Assembly (NCBI GenBank): GCA_964629825.1
Contig: CAZVUW010000064.1
Span: forward strand, 1-19,227
DNA: 19,227 nt
From: CAZVUW01 sp964629825
GTDB taxonomy: Bacteria; Actinomycetota; Nitriliruptoria; Euzebyales; Egibacteraceae
Reading direction: 5' to 3'
Below the pieces are notes generated by a model. It was not told the DNA's origin. It did no database searches and saw only the letters and a list, made by a program, of their open reading frames with translations. Below, one piece after another: positions 6,737 to 14,509 of the stretch. The translations under genes were made by a program, and so were the position numbers. Numbering within the stretch: the first letter of the stretch is position 1; the number at the start of each line of letters is the position of its first letter.

Positions 6737-6774
6737 AGCGGATGTCGTCGGTTCGATCCCGACACCCGGCTCCA
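6699..6774 (+). tRNA. tRNA-Thr (anticodon TGT)
   Basis: This is a 76-base cloverleaf with encoded CCA. The acceptor stem is GCCGGGT with ACCCGGC, the D arm is GCTCAGCTGGCAGAGC, and the anticodon stem is CCGCT/AGCGG with loop CTTGTAA. The T arm is GTCGG-TTCGATC-CCGAC, followed by discriminator T and CCA. The anticodon TGT at 6732-6734 reads ACA and related threonine codons. It overlaps the end of the HAD reading frame on the same strand and is convergent with the ADP-ribosylglycohydrolase gene, whose stop lies nine bases away. Confidence 0.97.
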
Positions 6775-6782
6775 GCCGATCG

Positions 6783-7730
6783 TCAGCGCGTGGCCGCCTG
6801 AAGCAGGCGGTCGGAGAGCCGCACCAGGTCGTCGTGGGCCTCCAGGCGCTCCAGCCAGGCCTCCGGTATGGCGTCGTAGCCGAGCAGCGCGCCGGCGAGG
6901 GCGCCGGCCATCGCCCCGATGGTGTCGGTGTCGCCGCCGAGGCTGATGGCGTAGGTGACCGCGTCGGCGAAGGAGCCGGTCTGCGCCAGGGCGGCGTGCA
7001 GGGCGGCGGGCACCGCCTCGGCCGCCGAGATGCCGTGGCCGATGCGCGCGACGACCTCGTCCCGGCGTGCGGCGGCGGGCACGACCGTCTCGTCGTGCAC
7101 CTCCTCGAGCACCGCGAAGGCCTGCTGGAGCTCGGGAGCGGGCCCAAGGGGCCGCAGGGTGGCGAGCAGGCGGCGCGGCAGGTCAGGGTCCGCTGCGCCG
7201 TCGGACGGCTCCGCGCTCAGAACTGCCACGGCCGCAGCCTGCACGGCGGCGCCCTGCTTGCCGACCTCGTGCGCATGCGTGACGAGGGCGCTGCGACGGC
7301 CGAGGTCCGCGGCGGCCTCAGGATCTCCCAGGGCGTACAGGCCCGCCGGCGCGGCGCGCATCGCGGCGCCGTTGCCGAAGGAGCCCTGGCCCCCGAACAC
7401 GGCGGCGGCCGGCTCGTCCCACGCCGCGCCGTCGCGAAGGGCGCGGAAGATGCGCGGCGGGCCGGCGCCGTAGCCGCGATCGGGCTCGGCGAAGAAGCGC
7501 TCCATGAAGCGCGCCGCCAGGTCGGGCCCGTCGAAGCCACCGCTGGCGATCAGGGATTCGGCCAGGCCGATGGTCATGGCGGTGTCGTCGGTCCAGCGCA
7601 GAGTGGCGCCGTCGCTCGCCCAGCGCCTGACGGCGTCGGGGTCGACGCGCCGACGTCCCTCGAACGGGGCGCCGAGGGCGTCACCGACGGCGGTCCCGAC
7701 TATCGCGCCGCGGAATCGCTGCAGATCCAT
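6783..7730 (-). CDS. ADP-ribosylglycohydrolase, ARH3/DraG type
   Basis: This all-alpha protein has 315 residues. TDDT at 47-50 and DTDT at 267-270 are the paired motifs that bind the two magnesium ions of the DraG/ARH fold. GSFGNGAAMR at 116-125 resembles the ARH3 loop around the ADP-ribose, and THAHEVGKQGA at 151-161 fits the family. Such enzymes remove ADP-ribose from proteins, nucleic acids or O-acetyl-ADP-ribose; the target here is unknown. The ATG at 7730 lies nine bases after the stop of the truncated sigma gene and has no visible ribosome site, so it is probably translated by coupling. It occupies the space where the C-terminal half of SigH would be expected. No ADP-ribosyltransferase is visible nearby. 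Confidence 0.9.
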   Translation of the reverse strand: MDLQRFRGAIVGTAVGDALGAPFEGRRRVDPDAVRRWASDGATLRWTDDTAMTIGLAESLIASGGFDGPDLAARFMERFFAEPDRGYGAGPPRIFRALRDGAAWDEPAAAVFGGQGSFGNGAAMRAAPAGLYALGDPEAAADLGRRSALVTHAHEVGKQGAAVQAAAVAVLSAEPSDGAADPDLPRRLLATLRPLGPAPELQQAFAVLEEVHDETVVPAAARRDEVVARIGHGISAAEAVPAALHAALAQTGSFADAVTYAISLGGDTDTIGAMAGALAGALLGYDAIPEAWLERLEAHDDLVRLSDRLLQAATR

Positions 7731-7739
7731 GGGGTCTTG

Positions 7740-8096
7740 CTACACGGCCTCGGGCAGGTCGTCCACCCCGGTCGCCCAGGTCCTCGGGCGGGACAGCCGC
7801 TCGACGCTGCGGCGGATGACGCGCGCCACCCAGCACTCGGCGAAGGCGCGGAACGGCTTGGCGGAGCGCGGGTCGTAGAGGGAGATCGACTGCCGCAGCC
7901 CCTCCATGCCGCTGGCGAGCACGTCCTCGCGGTCGCCGCCCACGCCGAAGTGCGAGCGCGCCAGCCGCCGCACGACGCCCGCGTAGCGGCTCAGAAGCCG
8001 GTCGCGCGCGGCGCGGTCGCCGCGTCGAGCCAGGACGACGAGCTCATCGTCTCGCAGCGTGGCGAGCGTCTTCGGGGCAGGGTTGACCAAGGGCAT
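7740..8096 (-). CDS. SigH-like sigma factor fragment, region 2 only
   Basis: The 118-residue product aligns by eye with the N-terminal half of Bacillus SigH: LRDDELVVLARRGDRAARDRLLSRY, then GDREDVLASGMEGL at 54-67 and KPFRAFAECWVARVI at 80-94. These correspond to sigma regions 2.1 to 2.4, which bind the beta-prime clamp and the -10 element. The protein stops soon after region 2.4. Region 4, which binds the -35 element, is missing, and only nine bases separate the stop from the next gene. SigH proteins are about 200 residues long. The gene sits downstream of rlmB, the same relative position as in Firmicutes. The start at 8096 has no strong ribosome site. It may be a decaying gene, a partner for a separate region-4 protein, or a clamp-binding regulator. 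Confidence 0.8.
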   Translation of the reverse strand: MPLVNPAPKTLATLRDDELVVLARRGDRAARDRLLSRYAGVVRRLARSHFGVGGDREDVLASGMEGLRQSISLYDPRSAKPFRAFAECWVARVIRRSVERLSRPRTWATGVDDLPEAV

Positions 8097-8208
8097 CTGG
8101 GCGCTCTCGCGGGGGTCGTCGGTCGGCCGGGTGGCCTTGCGGGATGCCCTAGATCGTTCCCATATCGCCCGGAGATCAACATCCGGCGCGTGTCCAGAGG
8201 GCCGGGTT

Positions 8209-8957
8209 TCAGCCCGTCTGGCGGCGGCGCACGACCTCGAACAGGGCGATCCCGGCGGCCACGCCGGCGTTGAGCGACTCGAGCTCCCCGCGCATCGGGA
8301 TCGAGGCCAGCGCATCCACGCGCTCGGCCACCAGGCGGGCCAGCCCTCCGCCCTCGGCGCCGACGACCAGTGCGACCCGGCCGTCCAGGAGGTTGCAGGT
8401 CCAGATGGTCTCGGGTGCGTCCCCGGCGAGGCCGACCGACCACAGCCCGCGCTCCGCCAGATCCTCGAGCGCGCGGACGATGTTGGGCACCAGCGCGACC
8501 TGGATGCGGCTGAACGCACCCGCGGCGGCCTTCTCCGCGGCCGGGCTCACATGGGCGCTGCGCCGCTTCGGGAGCACCAGCGCGCCCGCCCCTGCCAGCT
8601 CGGCGCTGCGGGCGATGGCTCCGAGGTTCTGCGGGTCTGTGATGCCGTCGAGCACCACGACCAGGTCCGTGTCCGACACCTCGGCGAGCGACCGGTACGG
8701 GAACGGCGGGGCGAGCGCCACGACGCCCTGATGGCGGACGCCCTCGGCGAGCTCGTCCAGTGACTCGCGGTCGGTCAGGCGCACGGGGACGCCGGCCGAC
8801 CGGGCCACGTCCGCGATCCTGTGCAGGTCCTGCCCGGCGCGGCGGTCGATCACCACCTCCCGGAGCCTGCGGCCGGCGCGCAGCGCCTCGGAGACGGGGT
8901 TGCGGCCCGGTATGGCCAGCCGCTGAGGCGGCGGCTGCGTGTGTCGGGTCCTGTCGC

Positions 8958-8961
<4 letters not shown>
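8209..8961 (-). CDS. rlmB: 23S rRNA (guanosine-2'-O)-methyltransferase, TrmH/SpoU family (RlmB)
   Basis: The protein has 250 residues. An N-terminal substrate-binding domain (IPGRNPVSEALRAG at 17-30) is followed by the SPOUT knot domain. The three family motifs are DPQNLGAIARSAE (109-121), ALVVGAEGGGL (197-207) and IPMRGELESLNAGVAAGI (221-238). It transfers a methyl group from SAM to a ribose 2'-hydroxyl of 23S rRNA. Motif 3 reads LNAGVAA rather than the common LNVSVAA, a mild variation. The GTG start at 8961 overlaps the cysS stop as GTGA, indicating translational coupling. The cysS-rlmB order is widely conserved and supports RlmB over a tRNA-modifying TrmH. Confidence 0.93.
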
Positions 8962-10346
<1,385 letters not shown>

Positions 10347-10353
10347 CGGCCGA

Positions 10354-10359
10354 AGGTTA
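10354..10359 (-). promoter_or_regulatory. Candidate -10 element for leaderless cysS
   Basis: On the minus strand, TAACCT fits TANNNT and ends seven bases before the cysS ATG, which lacks a ribosome site. A convincing -35 is not seen. Confidence 0.3.
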
Positions 10360-10370
10360 GCGGGAGTGCC

Positions 10371-10853
10371 TCAGCGGGGTTTGATCAGCGCGACGACCAG
10401 GCACGCGATGCCCTCCCCGCGCCCCGTGAAGCCCAGCCCGTCCGTCGTCGTCGCCTTGACGTTCACGGCCCCCGCCGGCAGCCCCACCAGCTCCGCGACG
10501 GTGCTGCGGATGGCGGTCCGATGCGGCGCCAGGCGCGGGCGGGCGGCGATGATGGTGCAGTCGAGGTTGCTCGGACGCCAGCCGGCGGCGCTGAGGCGCT
10601 CCAGCGCGGCCCTGACGAATCCTGCGGACGCGGCCCCTGCGACGGCCGGGTCGTCCACCCCCACCAGCTCGCCGATGTCCCCCAGGCCGGCGGCTCCGAG
10701 CAGGGCGTCGACCACGGCGTGCAGGAGCGCGTCCCCGTCGCTGTGACCCTCCAGCCCCGGGCCCTCGGGCAGGGTGACGCCGCCGAGAAGCAGCGCACGG
10801 TCGGGGTCCGGACTGAACGCGTGGACGTCCACACCGTGACCGACGCGGATCAC
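10371..10853 (-). CDS. ispF: 2-C-methyl-D-erythritol 2,4-cyclodiphosphate synthase
   Basis: At 160 residues it has the usual IspF length. The zinc ligands are Asp9 and His11 in GVDVHAF and His45 in GHSDGDALLHAVVDALLGAAGLGDIG. The C-terminal TTTDGLGFTGRGEGIA is the CDP and magnesium binding segment in its actinobacterial form. The enzyme cyclises CDP-ME-2-phosphate to MEcPP with release of CMP, in the non-mevalonate isoprenoid pathway. The GTG start overlaps the ispD stop as GTGA, so the two are translated together. The intervening enzyme IspE is not encoded here. Confidence 0.96.
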   Translation of the reverse strand: MIRVGHGVDVHAFSPDPDRALLLGGVTLPEGPGLEGHSDGDALLHAVVDALLGAAGLGDIGELVGVDDPAVAGAASAGFVRAALERLSAAGWRPSNLDCTIIAARPRLAPHRTAIRSTVAELVGLPAGAVNVKATTTDGLGFTGRGEGIACLVVALIKPR

Positions 10854-11542
10854 CGGCCGTCCGCCTTCAGCAGCGCGGCGGCCACGGCCAGGTCCTCGGG
10901 GAAGGTGATCTTGAGGTTGGTCCGCTCCCCCGGGATGAGCCGGACGCGCCCGCCGGCCCGCTCGACCGCGACCAGGTCGTCCGTCGCCGCGGGGTCGTCT
11001 GGGTCCAGCCGCGCATGGGCGGCCTCGAGCACCGAGCGGGGGAAGACCTGCGGGGTCTGGACCGCGCGCAGCGACTCGCGCTGCACCGTCTCGACGACCC
11101 GCTCGCCATCGACCCGCTTGAGGGTGTCCACGACCGGCAGGGCGGGTGCCACGGCGTCCCAGGGCGGCTCGAGGGCCGCGATGGTGCGCTCGATGAGGCT
11201 CGGTGAGACCAGGGCGCGGGCGGCGTCGTGCACGGCGACGACCTCCTCGCCGCGCGGCAGCGCCGCCAGCCCCCTCTGCACCGAGGCCGCGCGGGACGCG
11301 CCTCCGCGGCAGACGACGATCTTCATAGCGCCGCTGAGCGGCGCGGCCAGGTCCTCGACCTCGCCCTCGGAGCCAGCCGGTGCGGCGATCACCGCGGTGC
11401 TCACCCGTCCGCAGGTGGCCAGCGCGCCGAGCGCGTGCAGGAACAGCGGCCGTCCCGCCAGATCGATGAGCGCCTTGGGTCGGCCGAAGCCGAGCCGCTC
11501 CCCGGAGCCGGCCGCGACCAGGATGGCGGCCGCCGTGCTCAT
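10850..11542 (-). CDS. ispD: 2-C-methyl-D-erythritol 4-phosphate cytidylyltransferase
   Basis: This is a 230-residue Rossmann-like nucleotidyltransferase. The N-terminal AAGSGERLGFGRPKAL (10-25) binds the CTP phosphates, VHDAAR marks the metal and base site, and ATDDLVAVERAGG with PGERTNLKITFPEDL near the C-terminus bind methylerythritol phosphate. It makes CDP-ME from MEP and CTP. Its ATG overlaps the PIN-TRAM stop as ATGA, and its stop overlaps ispF in the same way, so three genes are read in tight succession. Confidence 0.96.
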   Translation of the reverse strand: MSTAAAILVAAGSGERLGFGRPKALIDLAGRPLFLHALGALATCGRVSTAVIAAPAGSEGEVEDLAAPLSGAMKIVVCRGGASRAASVQRGLAALPRGEEVVAVHDAARALVSPSLIERTIAALEPPWDAVAPALPVVDTLKRVDGERVVETVQRESLRAVQTPQVFPRSVLEAAHARLDPDDPAATDDLVAVERAGGRVRLIPGERTNLKITFPEDLAVAAALLKADGR

Positions 11543-12684
11543 GTGGCCGCGCCGGCGTAGCCGGTGACCGGGGCCGAGACGCCGCCCTCGGCTTCCGGCG
11601 CCCTGAGGGTGGCGAAGACCATCCGCCCGTTGGCGTTGGACAGGATGCTGGTCACCTCCGTGCGCACATCGCCGCCGAGGTGCTCCCGGCCGCCCTCGAC
11701 GACGACCATCGTGCCATCCGCCAGGTAGCCGACCCCCTGGGCCGCCTCGCGGCCCGGCTTGACGATGCGGACCGCAAGCTCGTCGCCCGGCAGGACTGGG
11801 GGGCGGAGCACCTCGGCGAGCTGGTGCAGGTTGAGGACGCGGACCCCCTGGATCTCGGCGACGCGGGCGAGGTTGCCGTCCACGGTCAGCAGCGGCGCCC
11901 GGCGGGCCTTCGCCATCGCGACGAGCTTCGCGTCGACGGTGTCGATCTCCGGGTAGTCCTGCTCGGTGACCTCGAGGGACACCGCGGCGGAGCGCTGGAG
12001 GGCCGCCAGCACGTCGAGGCCGCGCTGCCCGCGACGGCGGCGCTCGGGGTCCGAGGAGTCGGCCAGCCCCTGCAGCTCGTAGAGCGCGAAGCGCGGGATC
12101 ACCAGGGTCCCGTCCAGGAATCCGCCGCGCACGACGTCCACCACCCGGCCGTCGATCAGCGCGGACGTGTCGACCACGCGCGAGCCGGGGCCGGAGGCAG
12201 GGCTGGTGACCTGGAGGCGTCCGGAGGCGCCCAGGGCGCGGAGGAGATCCCCGCCTCGGCCGACGCCGACACGAACGCCGGTGGCGGTGGTGATGAGGAC
12301 GACCAGGACGCCGATCGGCACGGTGACCTGGGGGGAGCCGAGGAACAGCAGCGGCCAGGTCAGGCCCAACCCGACCACCAGACCCGTGAAGCCACCGATC
12401 ACGGCCGCCAGCAGCTCACCCGAGGACACGCCCGTCAGCTGGCGCTCGGCGGCGTCGATGCGCCCGAGCGTGAAGCGGCCGAGGGCGCCGCCCAGCACGT
12501 AGCCGATGCCGGCGCCCAGGACGAGGACGACCACGTGCTGCGCGTCCGAGCCCCCGGCGACGGGGAAGGCCAGCAGGTCGCCGGAGGTGAGCTCGTAGGA
12601 GCCGACGATCGCCAGGGCTACGACGATCAGGCGGATCAGCTCCACCAGCAGGGAGGTGGGCGAGGTGGGACGAGGGCGGGACAT
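11539..12684 (-). CDS. Membrane-anchored PIN-TRAM domain protein (YacL family)
   Basis: The protein has 381 residues. Four membrane helices are predicted near 11-32, 50-71, 90-115 and 120-141. A PIN nuclease domain follows, from about 168 to 292, with acidic residues Asp172, Asp178, Glu203, Asp251 and Asp269, the set expected for a metal-dependent RNase fold. A TRAM domain from about 297 to 360 could bind RNA. The architecture equals YacL of Bacillus, encoded at the same place between disA and ispD. The cellular target is unknown. A ribosome site is not obvious, and a 77-base gap with a strong hairpin separates it from carD. Confidence 0.9.
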   Translation of the reverse strand: MSRPRPTSPTSLLVELIRLIVVALAIVGSYELTSGDLLAFPVAGGSDAQHVVVLVLGAGIGYVLGGALGRFTLGRIDAAERQLTGVSSGELLAAVIGGFTGLVVGLGLTWPLLFLGSPQVTVPIGVLVVLITTATGVRVGVGRGGDLLRALGASGRLQVTSPASGPGSRVVDTSALIDGRVVDVVRGGFLDGTLVIPRFALYELQGLADSSDPERRRRGQRGLDVLAALQRSAAVSLEVTEQDYPEIDTVDAKLVAMAKARRAPLLTVDGNLARVAEIQGVRVLNLHQLAEVLRPPVLPGDELAVRIVKPGREAAQGVGYLADGTMVVVEGGREHLGGDVRTEVTSILSNANGRMVFATLRAPEAEGGVSAPVTGYAGAAT

Positions 12685-12724
12685 CGGGCGGCTCCTGGCG
12701 GCAGCCGCGATCTGCGCCCGGCTG

Positions 12725-12759
12725 CCGGTCGTCGGCGGGCGGTGCCGCCGGACGACCGG
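12725..12759 (-). terminator. GC-rich hairpin after carD (attenuator-like, no T tract)
   Basis: The 9-bp arms CCGGTCGTC and GACGACCGG enclose a second small stem, GGCG-GCAC-CGCC. The structure begins two bases after the carD stop and precedes the PIN-TRAM gene. No T run follows, so it is not a classic intrinsic terminator. It may reduce readthrough or stabilise the carD message. Confidence 0.4.
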
Positions 12760-12761
12760 GG

Positions 12762-13244
12762 TCAGTCCGCGAGCACCGCGTCCAGGAGTGCTTCGGTCTC
12801 TTCCTCGGTCTTCTTGATCGCCGCGGCGAGCTCGGAGACCAGGATCTGCTTGGACTTGGTGAGCATCCGCTTCTCACCGGCGGACAGACCCTTGTCGCGC
12901 TCGCGCAGCGCCAGGTTCCTAACCACCTCGGCGACCTGGAAGATGTCACCCGAGCGGAGCTTCTCGTAGTTGGCCTTGAAGCGGCGGGACCAGTTGGTGG
13001 GCATGGAGCCGTCGCGGCGCTTCAGCACCTCCATGACCTGGTCGACTTCCTTCTTCGAGACGACGTTGCGGAGCCCGACCTCCTCGGTCGCATCCGCCGG
13101 CACCATCAGCGTCAGGTCGCCGTAGGTCAGCCTCAGAACCAGGTAGTCCCGCTCTTCGCCCTGCAGGTTTCGCCGTTCACGCTTCTCGATGACCGCTGCA
13201 CCATGGTGCGGATATACAACCGTGTCACCGACGCTGTACGTCAT
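12762..13244 (-). CDS. carD: CarD family transcription regulator
   Basis: The protein has 160 residues, like mycobacterial CarD. The ATG at 13244 was chosen because GGAGGG lies seven bases upstream and because the family starts with YSVGDTVVYPHHG. Residues 1-60 form the RNA polymerase beta-binding Tudor-like domain. The C-terminal helical DNA-binding domain carries Trp85 in PTNWSRRF, the residue that wedges at the upstream edge of the bubble. CarD stabilises open complexes, especially at rRNA promoters. The gene follows disA after a 167-base gap that holds two promoter-like sequences, so it probably leads the downstream operon. Confidence 0.95.
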   Translation of the reverse strand: MTYSVGDTVVYPHHGAAVIEKRERRNLQGEERDYLVLRLTYGDLTLMVPADATEEVGLRNVVSKKEVDQVMEVLKRRDGSMPTNWSRRFKANYEKLRSGDIFQVAEVVRNLALRERDKGLSAGEKRMLTKSKQILVSELAAAIKKTEEETEALLDAVLAD

Positions 13245-13302
13245 GCGGGGGCCCTCCAGGCCAGCCTCCGATAGGGAGACGGCGCTCGCTTGTGGACCTC
13301 TG

Positions 13303-13332
13303 ACGATACCACACGCAAAGAGGCCCCAACAA
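13303..13332 (-). promoter_or_regulatory. Candidate carD promoter (proximal)
   Basis: On the minus strand, TTGTTG (13327-13332) is followed after 18 bases by TATCGT (13303-13308), about 60 bases before the carD ATG. The fit to a housekeeping promoter is reasonable and was judged by eye. Confidence 0.4.
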
Positions 13333-13362
13333 GGCAAAACCGCAGGTCAGAGGCCTAATGAG

Positions 13363-13391
13363 GCTATATTCCCCCACCTGGGGGAAGCCAA
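13363..13391 (-). promoter_or_regulatory. Candidate carD promoter (distal) with palindromic spacer
   Basis: On the minus strand, TTGGCT (13386-13391) and TATAGC (13363-13368) are 17 bases apart. The spacer is filled by a palindrome at 13369-13386, so a regulator bound there would sit between the two hexamers. Confidence 0.4.
13369..13386. repeat. Inverted repeat TTCCCCCA-CC-TGGGGGAA
   Basis: Perfect 8-base arms flank a two-base centre in the disA-carD gap. As DNA it looks like an operator. As RNA it could form a 7-bp stem with an AGGT loop, but no T tract follows, so a terminator for disA is less likely. Confidence 0.75.
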
Positions 13392-13411
13392 CCCCACCCG
13401 TCCGTGGGGCC

Positions 13412-14479
13412 TCAGGCGTAGCGTTCGAGGATCGAGGTCTCGGCGAGCCGGGCGATGCCCTCCCGGATGGAGCGGGCGCGCGCCTCACCGATCCCCTCCA
13501 CCTCGTCGAGCTCCTCGAGGCTCGCATCCATCAGCCGCTCGAGCGACCCGAAGCGGGCCACGAGCTTCTCGATGACGCTCTCCGGCAGGCGCGGGATCCG
13601 CGACAGCAGACGATAGCCGCGCGGCTGCACGGGCTGGTCGACACCCTCCTCGGCGGCGCCGTAGCCGAGGGCCTCGGCCAGGTTGGACAGGTCCAGCAGG
13701 GCCTGCGCCGGGATGGCGTCGAGCGCCTCCAGGACGGCGCTCATCTTGCGCCGCCGATCCGGCAGGTAGTCGCGGACGACGAGCTGGCGCTCGGCCTCGA
13801 CGCCGAACATCAGCTCCTCGAGCTGCAGGCGCAGCAGACGTCCGTCGGTGCCGAGCTCGGCGACGTAGGCCTCGATCTCATCCGAGATGCGGCGCACCAT
13901 CTCCGCGCGCTGCAGGACGCTGAGGACGTCGCGCAGCGTCACGACGTTCTCGACCTCGAGAGCGGACAGGGCGCTCGAGACCTCGTCCAGCCGGTTGCGG
14001 TAGCGCTCCAGCGTCGACAGGGCCTGGTTGGCGCGGAACAGCACCGAGGAGATCTCCTCGAGGACGTGCTTCTGCGTGTTGAGGTAGAGGCTGACCAGGC
14101 GCATCGACTCGCTGACGCTGATGACCGGCTTGCCGGTCTGGCGCGCGACGCGCTCGGCGGTGCGATGGCGGGTGCCGGTCTCGGCGGTCGCGATCCCGGG
14201 GTCGGGCACCAGGTGCACGTTCGCCCACAGGACGTTCTCGGCGTCGTCGTCAAGCACGAGCGCGCCGTCCATCTTGGCGAGCTCGGACAGGCGCTGGGCC
14301 GTGAACTTGGTGGACATCTTGAACCCGCCCGACAGCAGCGGGGCCACCGAGTCGTCTAAGCCGAGGACGATGATCGCGCCCTTGCCGGACCGGATGATGC
14401 GATCGATGCCCTCGCGCAGGGCGGTGCCGGGCGCGACCTTGGCGAGCACCTGCCGGAGGGTCTCATCGCGAGCCGCCAC
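13412..14479 (-). CDS. disA: Diadenylate cyclase DisA (DNA integrity scanning protein)
   Basis: This 355-residue protein is of standard DisA length. The N-terminal DAC domain carries DGA at 71-73 and GTRHRTAER at 102-110, the two signatures for condensing two ATP to c-di-AMP. A helical spine follows, and the C-terminal helix-hairpin-helix region (LDEVEGIGEARARSIREG) binds branched DNA. DisA forms an octamer that pauses at recombination intermediates. The GTG start at 14479 has AGAGGAG six bases upstream. It lies 30 bases after radA, a conserved pair; RadA is known to act with DisA at branched DNA in Bacillus. Confidence 0.97.
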   Translation of the reverse strand: MAARDETLRQVLAKVAPGTALREGIDRIIRSGKGAIIVLGLDDSVAPLLSGGFKMSTKFTAQRLSELAKMDGALVLDDDAENVLWANVHLVPDPGIATAETGTRHRTAERVARQTGKPVISVSESMRLVSLYLNTQKHVLEEISSVLFRANQALSTLERYRNRLDEVSSALSALEVENVVTLRDVLSVLQRAEMVRRISDEIEAYVAELGTDGRLLRLQLEELMFGVEAERQLVVRDYLPDRRRKMSAVLEALDAIPAQALLDLSNLAEALGYGAAEEGVDQPVQPRGYRLLSRIPRLPESVIEKLVARFGSLERLMDASLEELDEVEGIGEARARSIREGIARLAETSILERYA

Positions 14480-14509
14480 CAGTTGCTCCTCTAGCGCAGG
14501 TCGTGCTGC

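Noticed and set aside
7731..7740. Frameshift separating sigma region 4 from the SigH fragment
   Set aside because: The downstream DNA codes for an intact ADP-ribosylglycohydrolase in its proper frame, and no region 4-like sequence was seen in other frames there.
10371..10853. Apparent loss of conserved residues in IspF (GVDDP for the common FPDTDP, TTTD for TTE)
   Set aside because: The same variants occur in actinobacterial IspF such as that of Mycobacterium, so they are ordinary for the lineage.
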